Assembly: GCF_020510525.1 (NCBI RefSeq)
Contig: NZ_CP075188.1
Location: 2,666,001 to 2,730,000 of the forward strand
From: Quatrionicoccus australiensis
GTDB taxonomy: Bacteria > Pseudomonadota > Gammaproteobacteria > Burkholderiales > Rhodocyclaceae
DNA length: 64,000 nt
Direction of reading: 5' to 3'
Shown piece by piece: positions 25,008 through 34,408 of the stretch. The notes under the pieces are model-generated. The model was not told the origin of the DNA and did not search any database. It saw nothing but the letters and a program-made list of their open reading frames with translations. Positions within the stretch are counted from its first letter, which is position 1; each line of letters starts with the position of its first letter. Both the position numbers and the translations under genes were made by a program.

Positions 25008-27392
25008 TCAGCTGCCCTGCTTGATGGCCAGCACTGCCTGATTGCGCAAGGTCCGCAGCAAGGACAACTCCTTTTCCGGAATTGAAATCCCGCCCGGCTC
25101 GTCGCGATCGGCGTAGATCAGCGCCACGGGTGCGCCCTTGATATTGAGGGGGAAAAGCACGAAGGAATGTGCGGGCACCGCCTTGCGGTACCAATCGGGA
25201 ATACGCTCGGCGATTTTCGGGTCATTGATGTCGCTGATCAGGATATCGACGCCCTTCGAGGTCGCGGCATGGAAGATGTCCGGCGTAAAGCTGAGCGGAA
25301 AACGGAAAGCCTTGGCGACCTCGTTGGCCTCCGGCCCGAAACCGAAACGCCCCTGCATGCAGCCGGATTTGGCATCGCGGATGCACAGCACAACCCGCTT
25401 GAACCCCATCGCCCGGTACATGGTTTCGAGAATGATGCGCAGGATGTCGTTGAGTTTGAAACCATCGACCAGGGTATTGCTAATGTCCTGGATGCCGGCA
25501 GTCAGGATGTCCTGCGCATCGACCGTCAGCGAGCCGGTATCCTCCGGATCGCCGGTCGCCAGCGACGAATTGTCACGCAGGATGGTCTGCCCCATGAAAT
25601 CCGAGCCATCCTGCCGGTCGACCGCTACGCTCTCCTGTCCGCCATGTCGGGCGAACAACTGCATCTGCTTGCCGAAGGTGGTCTGCTGCATGTTGAGATG
25701 GATGATGCGGGCGAACTCGGCCACCTCCTCGACGGCGCGTTGCACGGTCTGCTGCAACTCCTGCTGGTCAAGGGACATGACATCGGCGAAGCGCGCCATC
25801 GCCTTCTTCATTTCCCGGTCACGCGCTTCCGGCGTCGCCTGGGCGATGACGTCGCACAACTCGTTGGAAAAACCGGAGAGCACGCGCAGACGATCCTCCT
25901 GCGTCACCGGCTTTTTCACCTGACCACTCGGCAACTTGCGCAGCGTGCCGACAATCAGCGGCGGGAAGCCCCACTGACGGGCAATCGCAATCCCCATATC
26001 CTCGAAGGAGATCCCCAGCACCTGCGCGGCGGCGTTGTCTTCGCTGCAGTTTTTCTGGGCGATGACCCGGCGGATTTCATCGGACTCTTCGGGGAAGTAG
26101 AACTGCGACAGCAAACGCCCCAGGCTATGGAACAGCGAGCAGATGAAGGTTTGTTCCAGATCGCGCATCTGCGCCGCGGCACTAATGTCCTTGGCGAGGA
26201 TGCCGGCCAGGTTGGCGCGCAGGAAATCTTCCTTCAACTGGTTGGCGTTGGCCTTGTTCTGCAGATGCTCGAACAACAGCACGGTGATCGCGATATTGCG
26301 AACCGCCTCGAAGCCGAGCACGATCACGGCGCGCGACACGGTGCTGATGCTGCCGCCGCCGGCCGGGCGGAAATAGGCCGAATTGACCAGGCGCAGCAGC
26401 TTGTTGGTCAGCGCAAAATCCTTGAGGATGGAATTGGACAGCTTGTTGATGCTCTCCGTCTCGCTGTTGGCGATCTTGTTGATCGCGCTGACCGACTCCG
26501 ACAACGCCGGAAAATCGCTCTTGTGCCGCATGCGGCGGAGCAGGAAATCGATCGTCGACTGCTTGCCCTCGCCACTTGCCGCAGCGTCCTCCTCGGGTGC
26601 CAGGTAATTGTCGAGCGCCTCGGCCAGTTGCGTTGCCGTCTGATAGCGGACTTGCGGATCGCGCGCCAGTGCCTTGTACAAAATGCTGCCCAGACGCTCA
26701 TCGACCGTTACGCTGCCGGGCAGACGCTGGTCTTCGCTGGCGATGCGATGCATCACCTGATAAATGTTGCCGCCCTCGACGGCACGCCGTCCGGCCAGCA
26801 TTTCAAACAGGATCAGGCCGGCCGCGAAGACGTCCGAGCGTTCGCTGATTTCGCGCTTCTCGATGTACTCCGGCGCCATGTAGGCCGGCGTGCCGGTGTA
26901 TTCCTCCTTGCCTGCGTCCGGCGCATCGACCCGTGCCGCGATCCCGAAATCCATGACCCGCGCCATGCCGTTCTCGTCGAGCAGGATATTCGACGGTTTC
27001 AGGTCACGGTGGATGATGCCCATGGCGTGCGCGTGCGCGACCGCATCGAGAATCGGCCGCAAAAGGGTGACCGCCTTGACCGGCGACAGCGCGCCGCTGT
27101 CGCGCAGGAATTCGGACAGGTTCTTGCCCGGCACGTACTCGAAGACCAGGTAGAGATCGCCGCCCTCTTCGCCCGCCTCGAAAATCGGCACGATATTCGG
27201 GTGGCGCAGCTTGCCGACCATGCGCGCCTCGTCGAGCAGGACGCGATTCTGCGCCGGATCGGAACGACCGAAATGCAGCGTCTTGATCGCAATCTCGCGC
27301 TGCAGCTGCGGATCGAAGCCGAGATAGACCGTGCTCTGGGCACCGCGCCCGAGCTCGCCACGCACCTCGAAACGACCGATACGCCGGGTCAT
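25008..27392 (-). CDS. Ser/Thr protein kinase fused to HDOD and GAF domains
   Basis: The 794-residue protein begins with a Hanks-type kinase (residues about 8-270): glycine loop GELGRGAQSTVYLG, Lys in IAIKTL, catalytic HRDLKPSN near residue 130, DFG in VMDFGIA, and APE in YMAPEYI. An HDOD domain follows (about 290-490, with NKLLRLVNSAYFRP and SLFHSLGRLLSQFYFP), then a helical linker and a C-terminal GAF-like domain (about 640-790, ending in LRTLRNQAVLAIKQGS). No membrane helix is visible, so it is cytoplasmic. All kinase catalytic residues are present, so activity is expected. Its start overlaps the stop of the DUF3293 gene by four bases; it is last in the operon DUF748-rmuC-DUF3293-kinase. 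The substrate is unknown. Confidence 0.9.
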   Translation of the reverse strand: MTRRIGRFEVRGELGRGAQSTVYLGFDPQLQREIAIKTLHFGRSDPAQNRVLLDEARMVGKLRHPNIVPIFEAGEEGGDLYLVFEYVPGKNLSEFLRDSGALSPVKAVTLLRPILDAVAHAHAMGIIHRDLKPSNILLDENGMARVMDFGIAARVDAPDAGKEEYTGTPAYMAPEYIEKREISERSDVFAAGLILFEMLAGRRAVEGGNIYQVMHRIASEDQRLPGSVTVDERLGSILYKALARDPQVRYQTATQLAEALDNYLAPEEDAAASGEGKQSTIDFLLRRMRHKSDFPALSESVSAINKIANSETESINKLSNSILKDFALTNKLLRLVNSAYFRPAGGGSISTVSRAVIVLGFEAVRNIAITVLLFEHLQNKANANQLKEDFLRANLAGILAKDISAAAQMRDLEQTFICSLFHSLGRLLSQFYFPEESDEIRRVIAQKNCSEDNAAAQVLGISFEDMGIAIARQWGFPPLIVGTLRKLPSGQVKKPVTQEDRLRVLSGFSNELCDVIAQATPEARDREMKKAMARFADVMSLDQQELQQTVQRAVEEVAEFARIIHLNMQQTTFGKQMQLFARHGGQESVAVDRQDGSDFMGQTILRDNSSLATGDPEDTGSLTVDAQDILTAGIQDISNTLVDGFKLNDILRIILETMYRAMGFKRVVLCIRDAKSGCMQGRFGFGPEANEVAKAFRFPLSFTPDIFHAATSKGVDILISDINDPKIAERIPDWYRKAVPAHSFVLFPLNIKGAPVALIYADRDEPGGISIPEKELSLLRTLRNQAVLAIKQGS

Positions 27393-27814
27393 TCTGTCTC
27401 GATCCAGAGCAACTGCGCGACGCCATCGGCCGTACCGAAAACGATGGCATTCTGGCCGAAGTCCTCGGCCAGCGCGCAGGCATCCTCGGCGGCGATATCG
27501 GCGACGAAACAGCTTTCCTCGACCGGCCAGGCGGCATCATCGGCGACATTCTCGCCGGCATACGGCTCGTAATTGCCTTCGATCAGCTCGCATTCGAGTT
27601 CGGCCTGGCGTTCGGCATTTTGTGCCGCCGCAACCGGTTGACCGCCCGGATTGTGCGCCGTGATGATCGCGAACTCCGTGTAGCCGCAGGTTTCCAGCCA
27701 GCAACGCAGGGTTTCGCACGGTTGACCGATGCGCAGCTCGCAAATCCCACCCGGCAGGAATACACGGTAAGTCGTCGCCTTGTAGAGCGCTTCAAGTTCA
27801 GTCGTCTTCGCCAT
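27389..27814 (-). CDS. DUF3293 domain protein
   Basis: The protein is 141 residues, acidic and without signal or membrane segments. It opens with TTYRVFLPGGICELRIGQPC and has FAIITAHNPGGQP followed by an Asn/Gln-rich turn and a glycine-rich C-terminal strand (FGQNAIVFGTADGVAQLLW), the layout of DUF3293 proteins. No biochemical function is known. It overlaps rmuC by 17 bases upstream and the kinase by four bases downstream, so it is translationally coupled to both. Confidence 0.75.
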   Translation of the reverse strand: MAKTTELEALYKATTYRVFLPGGICELRIGQPCETLRCWLETCGYTEFAIITAHNPGGQPVAAAQNAERQAELECELIEGNYEPYAGENVADDAAWPVEESCFVADIAAEDACALAEDFGQNAIVFGTADGVAQLLWIETE

Positions 27815-29132
27815 CCAGATCCACCACCCCGATCAATTGTTCTGATTCTGCCACCGGCAAGGCTTCCACATCCCTGAGCTTGCGCGTCAGTTGCCGCGTC
27901 CGCGTTTCTGCCTTGCTGATGCTGTTGCTCGCTTCGTCGAGCTTCTTCTTCGTATGCGCCAGCGCCTCGCCGAACTTGCCGAATTCCGTCTTGACCGCGC
28001 CGAGCACCGCCCAGACCTCAGCCGAGCGCTGTTCGATGGCGAGCGTGCGAAAGCCCATCTGCAGACTGTTGAGCATGGCCGCCAGCGTCGTCGGTCCGGT
28101 CAGACTAACCCGGAAATCGCGCTGCAGGGTTTCGGCCAGCCCCGGGCGGCGCAACGCCTCGGCATAAAGCCCCTCAAGCGGCAGGTAAAGCAGCGCAAAA
28201 TCCGTCGTGTGCGGCGGCGCCACGTATTTTTCGTGAATGCTCTTTGCCTCCGCCTTCAGGCGCAGCTCGATCGCCCGCGCCGCTTCTTCGACCGCCAGCG
28301 GCTCGCCGCGTTCCTGCGCATCGAGCAGACGCTGGTAATCCTCGATCGGATACTTGGCGTCGATCGGCAACCAGACCACGGCGCCATCGCCGCGCCCAGG
28401 CAGGCGGATGGCGAAATCGACGCGCTCGTTGCTGCCCGGCCGGGTCGCGACATTGGCGGCAAACTGCTCGGCGGTCAGCAATTGTTCGAGCAAGGCAGCC
28501 AGCTGCACTTCACCCCAGGTGCCGCGGCTCTTGACGTTGGTCAGCACGCGCTTCAGATCGCCGACGCCGGCCGCCAGGCTCTGCATTTCGCCGAGGCCGC
28601 GATGCACCTGTTCGAGACGCTCGCTGACCAGCTTGAAGGATTCGCCGAGACGCTGCTCGAGCGTCGCGTGCAGCTTTTCATCGACGGTGCGGCGCATTTC
28701 CTCGAGCTTGGCCGCATTGTCGGCCTGGATAGCGGTCAACCGTCCTTCAACGGCCATTTTCAGGCGCTCGAAACGCTCGTCCAGCCCCAGCGAAAAGCGG
28801 TTCAGCTCGCGCGCAAAGCCTTCCAGGCGCTCAGCCTGGGCGCTGCCGAACTGGCTGACCTGGGTGCCCAGCGCCTGACCAAGCAGGGTCGAGGATTGCG
28901 CCCTTTCCTCGCGATCACGGAATGCCTCTTCGGCATCCTCGCGCCGCCCCCTCGCCAGCTCTTCGCGCAACTCGCGCTCGAGCCGGGCCATACCCTTTTC
29001 CTGGCTTTCGCGCAGCTCACGCAAACGCAACTCGTCATCCGGGCGCCGATTGCCGCGCAACAGCAGTGCCACCTGCAACAGGATAACGACGGCCACGCCA
29101 ACCAGCATGGCCGGGCCGAACAACTCGGTCAT
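27798..29132 (-). CDS. rmuC: DNA recombination protein RmuC
   Basis: The 444-residue product has an N-terminal membrane helix (MLVGVAVVILLQVALLL), a long charged coiled coil (about 35-200, rich in Arg and Glu), and the RmuC core with RGTWGEVQLAALLEQLL and LPIDAKYPIEDYQRLL (about 205-400). RmuC limits inversion at short repeats and has a restriction-nuclease-like fold. The ATG at 29132 is preferred; a GTG at 29138, directly adjacent to the stop of the upstream DUF748 gene, would add two residues. Confidence 0.92.
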   Translation of the reverse strand: MTELFGPAMLVGVAVVILLQVALLLRGNRRPDDELRLRELRESQEKGMARLERELREELARGRREDAEEAFRDREERAQSSTLLGQALGTQVSQFGSAQAERLEGFARELNRFSLGLDERFERLKMAVEGRLTAIQADNAAKLEEMRRTVDEKLHATLEQRLGESFKLVSERLEQVHRGLGEMQSLAAGVGDLKRVLTNVKSRGTWGEVQLAALLEQLLTAEQFAANVATRPGSNERVDFAIRLPGRGDGAVVWLPIDAKYPIEDYQRLLDAQERGEPLAVEEAARAIELRLKAEAKSIHEKYVAPPHTTDFALLYLPLEGLYAEALRRPGLAETLQRDFRVSLTGPTTLAAMLNSLQMGFRTLAIEQRSAEVWAVLGAVKTEFGKFGEALAHTKKKLDEASNSISKAETRTRQLTRKLRDVEALPVAESEQLIGVVDLDGEDD

Positions 29133-29138
29133 GAGCAC

Positions 29139-32100
29139 TCAGCGCAGCGAGAAATCGACACGATTGGCCTTGCCCTTTTCATCGGCTACCGTCTTCGGTG
29201 GCAGCAGGAAGATGCGCTCGACCGGTACCTTGCCGTTGTCGACCAGCCAAGCCTGCACCGCTTCGGCACGCCGCGCGGCGAGCGCCTTGATATCCTCATC
29301 GGTGGCCGGCAGGTTGGTCAGCATCAGCTTTTCCATTTCCTCGACCGGCAGATCCTTCTGCAAACCGACCATGTTGCGCGGCTTCGGGAACTTGGCTTCC
29401 TTGTAGGCGCGCGTCAGGTAGGTCGGATATTCAGCCGCACTGATCTCGATGTTGTCCAGCGATTCGCCCTCACCCTTCTTCTTCAGCGTGTCCTTGGCTT
29501 TCTCGGCCTTCATCGCGCGCTCGATGGCGACGCGCTTGATGCCTTCCTTGTCGGCTTCAGGATCGGCACGACCGGTGATTTCGAGCTTCAGCGCGGCGCG
29601 CTCGGTCAGCGCCTTGGACAAGGCTTCCAGTTTCTTGCCGGCGACTTCGTTGAGCGCAGCGCGGCCGGGTGCGAATTCGACATTGGAAAGTTCCTCGCCA
29701 CCGCCGAACATTGAGCCAAGCAGCGCAAACGGCGAGGTCACGGCCTTGACGAAGAGATTGACGATGACCTTGACGACCAGACCGCCGACCGAGAATTGCG
29801 GGTCGTCGAGCGAGCCGGAAATCGGCAGATTGAGGTCGATCTCGCCACGATTGTTCTTCAACAGCGAAATGGCCAGATTGACCGGCAGCTTGGTCGCATC
29901 CGGACTATCGACCTTGTCGCCAAAGGTGAACTGGTCGATGAACAGCTTGTTGTCGGCATTGAGCTGGTTGTTTTCCAGCTTGTAGGCGAGGTTCAGCGAC
30001 AGCTTGCCCTTCTCGATGTTGTAGCCGGCGTACTTGCCGGCATAGGGTGAGAAGGCAACCAGATCGACACCGGTGATGTCGGTCTTGATATCGAGATAGG
30101 ACTTTGCCGCCAGCGGGTTCAGCTTGCCGACGATGCTGACCGGTGCCGAATTGGCGTAGCTGCCGCGCAGATCGAGGTCAGCCACGGTATCGGCAGCCGA
30201 CGACAGGCCGGTGACGCGCCCGCCCAGCTTGGTGACATTGACCGTGTAATTGGGCTTGACGAAGAAATCCGAGAAATTGACCGTGCCGTTTTGCAAGGTG
30301 ATCTTGGCAATCTTGATCGGCACCGGCGGCTTCACCGGTTCGACCGCCTTCACCTCGGCCGTCTTGTTCGCTGCCGTCGGCGCCGGCGCAGCGGCCTGTG
30401 TCGTGGCCGGCGTTTCGCCTTGCGGCTTCCTGACGATGTCCTGGACGTTGAGACGCCCGGCCTGGTTGAGGATCAGCTTGGAATAGAAATCTGCCAGGGC
30501 GATTTCGCCAACATTGATCGTCATCGGCTGCAGACGGAAATCGATGCCGCCCAGATAGAGAGATTTCCATTTCAGGAAATCGGCACTGTTTGCCTTGTCG
30601 ACCGCCAGGAAATCCCCCAGCGTCACCGAGCCCTTGTAGCCGGCCTTGAAGGTGCCATCCTTCTCGATCAGGGCCGTTGCCTCGCCCTTGTTCGATACCT
30701 GGCCACGCGTCAGCGCAATGTTCAGGAACTGGCCGAAATAAGGCTCAAGCGGCATCACCGGGATGGCCTGCGTTTCGATCTTCAGGGCTGCATTGAGCGG
30801 CATGATCTGCAGGCTGCCATCAACCTTGAGGCTGCCCTTCTTGTTGATCTTGCCCTGCAGCGCCAGCTTGCCCTGCTTGTTCGGCTCGTTGCTCAGGTTT
30901 TCGCCATGCAGGCTGAAACCTTCGAGTTCCTGCACCGCCGCCGGACTGGTCGATTTGTCCTCGAAGCGGAAAGCAAGATCCTCGATATTGAGTTTGGCGA
31001 CATTGCCAATCCAGGGCTTTTCATCTTTCGCCTTGGCATCGGTGGCACGAATCGTCTTCAGCACCGGCGAACTGACCCACTCGATCTGGCCTTCCTTGTT
31101 GCGCAGCATGCGGGCGCGCGTCTGCGAATTGGTCACTTCGGCAATATCGATGCGATGCGCACCGAGATCGACGCGCATGCCCTTGATCTGCATTTTCTCG
31201 ACCCGGAAACGCTCGCCGAGATCGACCTGGTAACTGACATCGCTGATTTCGATCGGCTCGGCCAGCTTGCTGTCCAGTTTGCCGACCGCGACGTGCAGGT
31301 CGCGTACTTCGCCGGCCACCGGCGTCAGCTTGGAATCATCCTTCCAGCGCAGCAGGCCGTTGCTCAGTGCAAACTCGCCGAGCGACCACGTCAGTGCGCC
31401 GGCTGCCGGTGCCGGCTCGGCCGGTTTGGCTTCCGGCGCCTTGCCTGCCGGCTTGCTCAACTTGTCAGCCAGCATCAGGACATTCAGCTCGCCCTGGCGG
31501 TTGACCGACAGGCTGGCATCCAGCCCGTCGAGCGCCACCCGTTTGACAGCGAACTTGCGATTGATCAGGTCGGCGTTTTCCAGGTCGACATCGAGACGCT
31601 TCCAGCCGAGCAGCGGCTGGCCGTTACTCTCGGACAAGGCCAGGCCGGAGAGATGCGCGCTGCCGATGACACTGAGCGAAAACACCTGGTCAGTGACTTC
31701 CTTGAACACCACCTTCAGTTCGGAATCGAGCGTACCGGCGCCAAGACGCAGCGGCAGGTTCTCCGGCAAATAGGGCTGCAGGCCGGCCAGATCGAAGTGG
31801 TCGACATCGAGATCAAGCTCGCTTTCGTGGTTGCCGGCAAAAGGTTTGCTGCGCCCTTTCAGGGCAACTATCGAACCATTGATATTGGCCGAAAAGCTCG
31901 GCTCAACGAGGGCTTCGGCTTGATAGGGCAGGCTGGAAACAAAAGGCACGCCCAGATTCAGCTCACTGATCGTATGCACCTTGCCCTTGGGCTGGTCGTC
32001 GAACACGACCTTGCCGTCAGCGACCTGGATATTGTTCAGCGAAAAGCGCGGCGTTCCGGTATCCGGCTCGTCCTTGGGCTTCATCCACTCATCGAGCAGG

Positions 32101-32519
32101 TCGGAAATGTCGTAACGCCCGTCTGCGAGACGCGCCACGGCGACGCGCGGCCCCTGCAGACGAATCTCGTCGACGACGGCGGCAAACTTGAAAATCGATG
32201 CCGTCGACAGATTGACGAACAATTCGTCAAAGCCGAAGACTTCCTTGCCACCCTCGGCCTTGATCGCCAGGCCCTGCACCCGCGCCGACAGGGCAAAGGG
32301 ATTGATGGATATTGTTTCGATACTGACATCGCGGTGCAATTCCTTGGCAAGCTGCGACAAAAGCACGGATTTCAGCAAGGGCGGCGCAGCAAAAAAGCCG
32401 AGCAGTCCGAAAACCACCACGCCAATGGCCGTCCATTTACCGAAGCGGCGGGCCTTGGGCGAGACAAGAACTTCCCTGGCGCGCGCCGCCGTCAATTTGT
32501 TATCAATTTGTTTCGTCAT
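29139..32519 (-). CDS. Giant AsmA-like DUF748 envelope protein
   Basis: The 1126-residue protein has one N-terminal membrane anchor (WTAIGVVVFGLLGFFAAPPL) and then a long beta-rich periplasmic region. It starts with the AsmA-like LLSQLAKELHRDVSIETISI and continues with repeated patterns such as LNLGVPFVSSLP and LDLRGSYANSAPVSI. AsmA/DUF748 proteins form long hydrophobic grooves and several relatives carry lipids between membranes. A low-complexity Ala/Pro/Thr linker occurs near residue 700. The last about 180 residues (VEFAPGRAALNEVAGKKLEA, LKLEITGRADPEADKEGIKR) look like an OmpA-like peptidoglycan-binding module, although the residues contacting diaminopimelate are not clearly conserved. It leads the operon with rmuC. 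Confidence 0.85.
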   Translation of the reverse strand: MTKQIDNKLTAARAREVLVSPKARRFGKWTAIGVVVFGLLGFFAAPPLLKSVLLSQLAKELHRDVSIETISINPFALSARVQGLAIKAEGGKEVFGFDELFVNLSTASIFKFAAVVDEIRLQGPRVAVARLADGRYDISDLLDEWMKPKDEPDTGTPRFSLNNIQVADGKVVFDDQPKGKVHTISELNLGVPFVSSLPYQAEALVEPSFSANINGSIVALKGRSKPFAGNHESELDLDVDHFDLAGLQPYLPENLPLRLGAGTLDSELKVVFKEVTDQVFSLSVIGSAHLSGLALSESNGQPLLGWKRLDVDLENADLINRKFAVKRVALDGLDASLSVNRQGELNVLMLADKLSKPAGKAPEAKPAEPAPAAGALTWSLGEFALSNGLLRWKDDSKLTPVAGEVRDLHVAVGKLDSKLAEPIEISDVSYQVDLGERFRVEKMQIKGMRVDLGAHRIDIAEVTNSQTRARMLRNKEGQIEWVSSPVLKTIRATDAKAKDEKPWIGNVAKLNIEDLAFRFEDKSTSPAAVQELEGFSLHGENLSNEPNKQGKLALQGKINKKGSLKVDGSLQIMPLNAALKIETQAIPVMPLEPYFGQFLNIALTRGQVSNKGEATALIEKDGTFKAGYKGSVTLGDFLAVDKANSADFLKWKSLYLGGIDFRLQPMTINVGEIALADFYSKLILNQAGRLNVQDIVRKPQGETPATTQAAAPAPTAANKTAEVKAVEPVKPPVPIKIAKITLQNGTVNFSDFFVKPNYTVNVTKLGGRVTGLSSAADTVADLDLRGSYANSAPVSIVGKLNPLAAKSYLDIKTDITGVDLVAFSPYAGKYAGYNIEKGKLSLNLAYKLENNQLNADNKLFIDQFTFGDKVDSPDATKLPVNLAISLLKNNRGEIDLNLPISGSLDDPQFSVGGLVVKVIVNLFVKAVTSPFALLGSMFGGGEELSNVEFAPGRAALNEVAGKKLEALSKALTERAALKLEITGRADPEADKEGIKRVAIERAMKAEKAKDTLKKKGEGESLDNIEISAAEYPTYLTRAYKEAKFPKPRNMVGLQKDLPVEEMEKLMLTNLPATDEDIKALAARRAEAVQAWLVDNGKVPVERIFLLPPKTVADEKGKANRVDFSLR

Positions 32520-32591
32520 GGTAATCTTCCATCCGACGTTATTTCCTTCGAATTTAGCACATTGGACCGCCCGAAACGGCGGTAAACACTC

Positions 32592-33011
32592 ATGAAATGG
32601 TTGGTCAATCTACTCAGGGAAATCAGTGCCGAACTGAAAGGCATCATTGCCCAGTTCAAGCGCGGCGAAACCTGGCTGACGCTCGGACTGATTGCCGGTT
32701 TTGGCCTGCTGACCTACGCCGTCAGCCGCTTTGCCTTCAAGACCGACTCGGTGCTCATGCGGCTGCGCTTCACGGTCAGCGCCTGTCGCGAGCTAAGCAA
32801 TGGACCGATCATTTTCCTGTTCAGCGGGATGATTTTTTTCCTGCTCGCGGTTGTCGTGACTTTTGGCGAGTTTCAGCGCTACTTCACCTGCAAGCAGCAC
32901 CATGCGGCTTATGAAGCGCGCCGCGCCCTGATCTACGCGATTTGCTGGTGCACTGTCGCAGTCGGCATATCGACAGGCGGACTGCTGTTCTTCAACAGTT
33001 ATTGCCGTTAG
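32592..33011 (+). CDS. Small inner-membrane protein of unknown function
   Basis: The 139-residue product has three predicted membrane helices: LTLGLIAGFGLLTYAV, IIFLFSGMIFFLLAVVVTF and ALIYAICWCTVAVGISTGGL. It is basic at the N-terminus and contains Cys residues in and after the helices. I do not recognise a family. It is divergent from the DUF748 operon and ends 28 bases before the REC-GGDEF gene, so it may be co-transcribed with it. Confidence 0.65.
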   Translation: MKWLVNLLREISAELKGIIAQFKRGETWLTLGLIAGFGLLTYAVSRFAFKTDSVLMRLRFTVSACRELSNGPIIFLFSGMIFFLLAVVVTFGEFQRYFTCKQHHAAYEARRALIYAICWCTVAVGISTGGLLFFNSYCR

Positions 33012-33039
33012 ACTGCCGCGATCCTGAAGTTCGCCAGCC

Positions 33040-33990
33040 ATGAAAATCCTCATTGTCGAAGACACCCGCAGCAGCCTGCTGATCATTACGCAATACGTCC
33101 AGCGTTATGGTGCGACGGCTGTCCAGGCCGACAATGGCGAACGGGCCATCGAGGTTTTCCAGGCTGAGCGGCCGGACATGGTGCTGCTCGACGTGATTCT
33201 TCCCGATATCGACGGCTTCACCGTCGCCCAGCGCATCCGCGGCCTCGAGGAAAACGGCAACTGGACACCGATCATCTTTCTCTCCTCACTCGACAAGGAC
33301 GAGGATATCGAGAAAGGCATCGCGGCCGGCGGCGACGACTACCTGACCAAACCGATCAGCGAGGTCGTGCTCGGCGCCAAGATTCGCGCCATGCAGCGCA
33401 TCATCCAGATGCGTACCTCGCTGGTCGTCCTCGCCCGCAAGCTCGACGTTGCCAACCAGGAGCTGATGCGCCTCTCCGCCCGCGACGGACTGACCGGCAT
33501 TCCGAATCGCCGGCTGTTCGACGAATACATTGCGCGCGAATGGCGACGTGCTCGCCGCGGCTCAACCAGCATGGCGCTGCTGATGTGCGATGTCGATTAC
33601 TTCAAACGCTATAACGACACCTACGGCCACCAGGCCGGAGACGACTGCCTGCGCCAGGTAGCCAACGCCATCCAGCGCTGCATGGAACGCGCCGCCGATG
33701 TCGTCGCCCGCTACGGCGGTGAGGAGTTTGCCATCGTCCTGCCGGAAACCCAGATCGGTGGCGCGCTGTTCATGGCCGAGAAGATCCGGCATGCCATCCA
33801 CGCACTGCATATTCCGCACAGCGACTCGCCATTCGGCCATGTCACCCTGAGCATCGGCATTGCTGCCGCAGCACCGGGCGACAGCGACGAGTTCGGGCTG
33901 TTGATCGAAGCCGCTGACCAGGCGCTCTACCACGCCAAGGATGACGGCCGCGACCGGGTCAGCCGCCCTGCCCAGACCGCCAGCCACTGA
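33040..33990 (+). CDS. Response regulator with GGDEF diguanylate cyclase output
   Basis: The 316-residue protein joins an N-terminal receiver (about 1-122; phospho-Asp in LLDVILPDIDG near residue 52, Lys in DYLTKPIS) to a GGDEF domain (about 150-310). The active site reads RYGGEEF, a functional variant, and an RAAD inhibitory site precedes it at the standard distance, so the enzyme should make cyclic di-GMP under product feedback. It has the layout of PleD/WspR-type cyclases. The next gene starts four bases after its stop and encodes a lone receiver, so the pair probably shares a sensor that is not encoded next to them. Confidence 0.95.
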   Translation: MKILIVEDTRSSLLIITQYVQRYGATAVQADNGERAIEVFQAERPDMVLLDVILPDIDGFTVAQRIRGLEENGNWTPIIFLSSLDKDEDIEKGIAAGGDDYLTKPISEVVLGAKIRAMQRIIQMRTSLVVLARKLDVANQELMRLSARDGLTGIPNRRLFDEYIAREWRRARRGSTSMALLMCDVDYFKRYNDTYGHQAGDDCLRQVANAIQRCMERAADVVARYGGEEFAIVLPETQIGGALFMAEKIRHAIHALHIPHSDSPFGHVTLSIGIAAAAPGDSDEFGLLIEAADQALYHAKDDGRDRVSRPAQTASH

Positions 33991-33994
33991 GACC

Positions 33995-34387
33995 ATGGCC
34001 AGAAAACGCACCTCCATCATGATTGTCGACGACAACGACATGATGCGCAGCATCCTGCGCGCCATGCTGCGCGGCGAAGAATACGAAGTCGTCGGTGAAG
34101 CCCGTAACGGCGTCATCGCGGTCGACATGGCCGATCGCCTGAAGCCGGACATCATCTGTCTCGATGTCATGATGCCGGAGAAGGACGGCCTCGAAGCCCT
34201 CGCCGAAATCAAGGCGGCCCGCCCGGAAACCGCCGTCGTGATGATCACCAGCAACGCCGACCCGGACACCGTGCAGGAAGCAATCATGGGCGGCGCCAAC
34301 GGCTTCATCGTCAAGCCTTTCAACGCAGCACGCGTACTCGATACGCTGGAAAAAGTCGTCGGCCGCCTGACTCAGAAGAATCGCTGA
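33995..34387 (+). CDS. Single-domain CheY-like response regulator
   Basis: The 130-residue receiver has the full set of phosphorylation residues: paired Asp in IMIVDDND, phospho-Asp in CLDVMMPEKDG near residue 57, Thr in MITSNAD and Lys in FIVKPFNAARV. There is no output domain. It starts with ATG 33995, four bases after the GGDEF regulator; the longer upstream frame overlaps that gene and is not used. It may act as a phosphate carrier or switch for the cyclase; the partner kinase is not in this block. Confidence 0.92.
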   Translation: MARKRTSIMIVDDNDMMRSILRAMLRGEEYEVVGEARNGVIAVDMADRLKPDIICLDVMMPEKDGLEALAEIKAARPETAVVMITSNADPDTVQEAIMGGANGFIVKPFNAARVLDTLEKVVGRLTQKNR

Positions 34388-34408
34388 AATCCAGGCTGAA
34401 AAGCGGCC

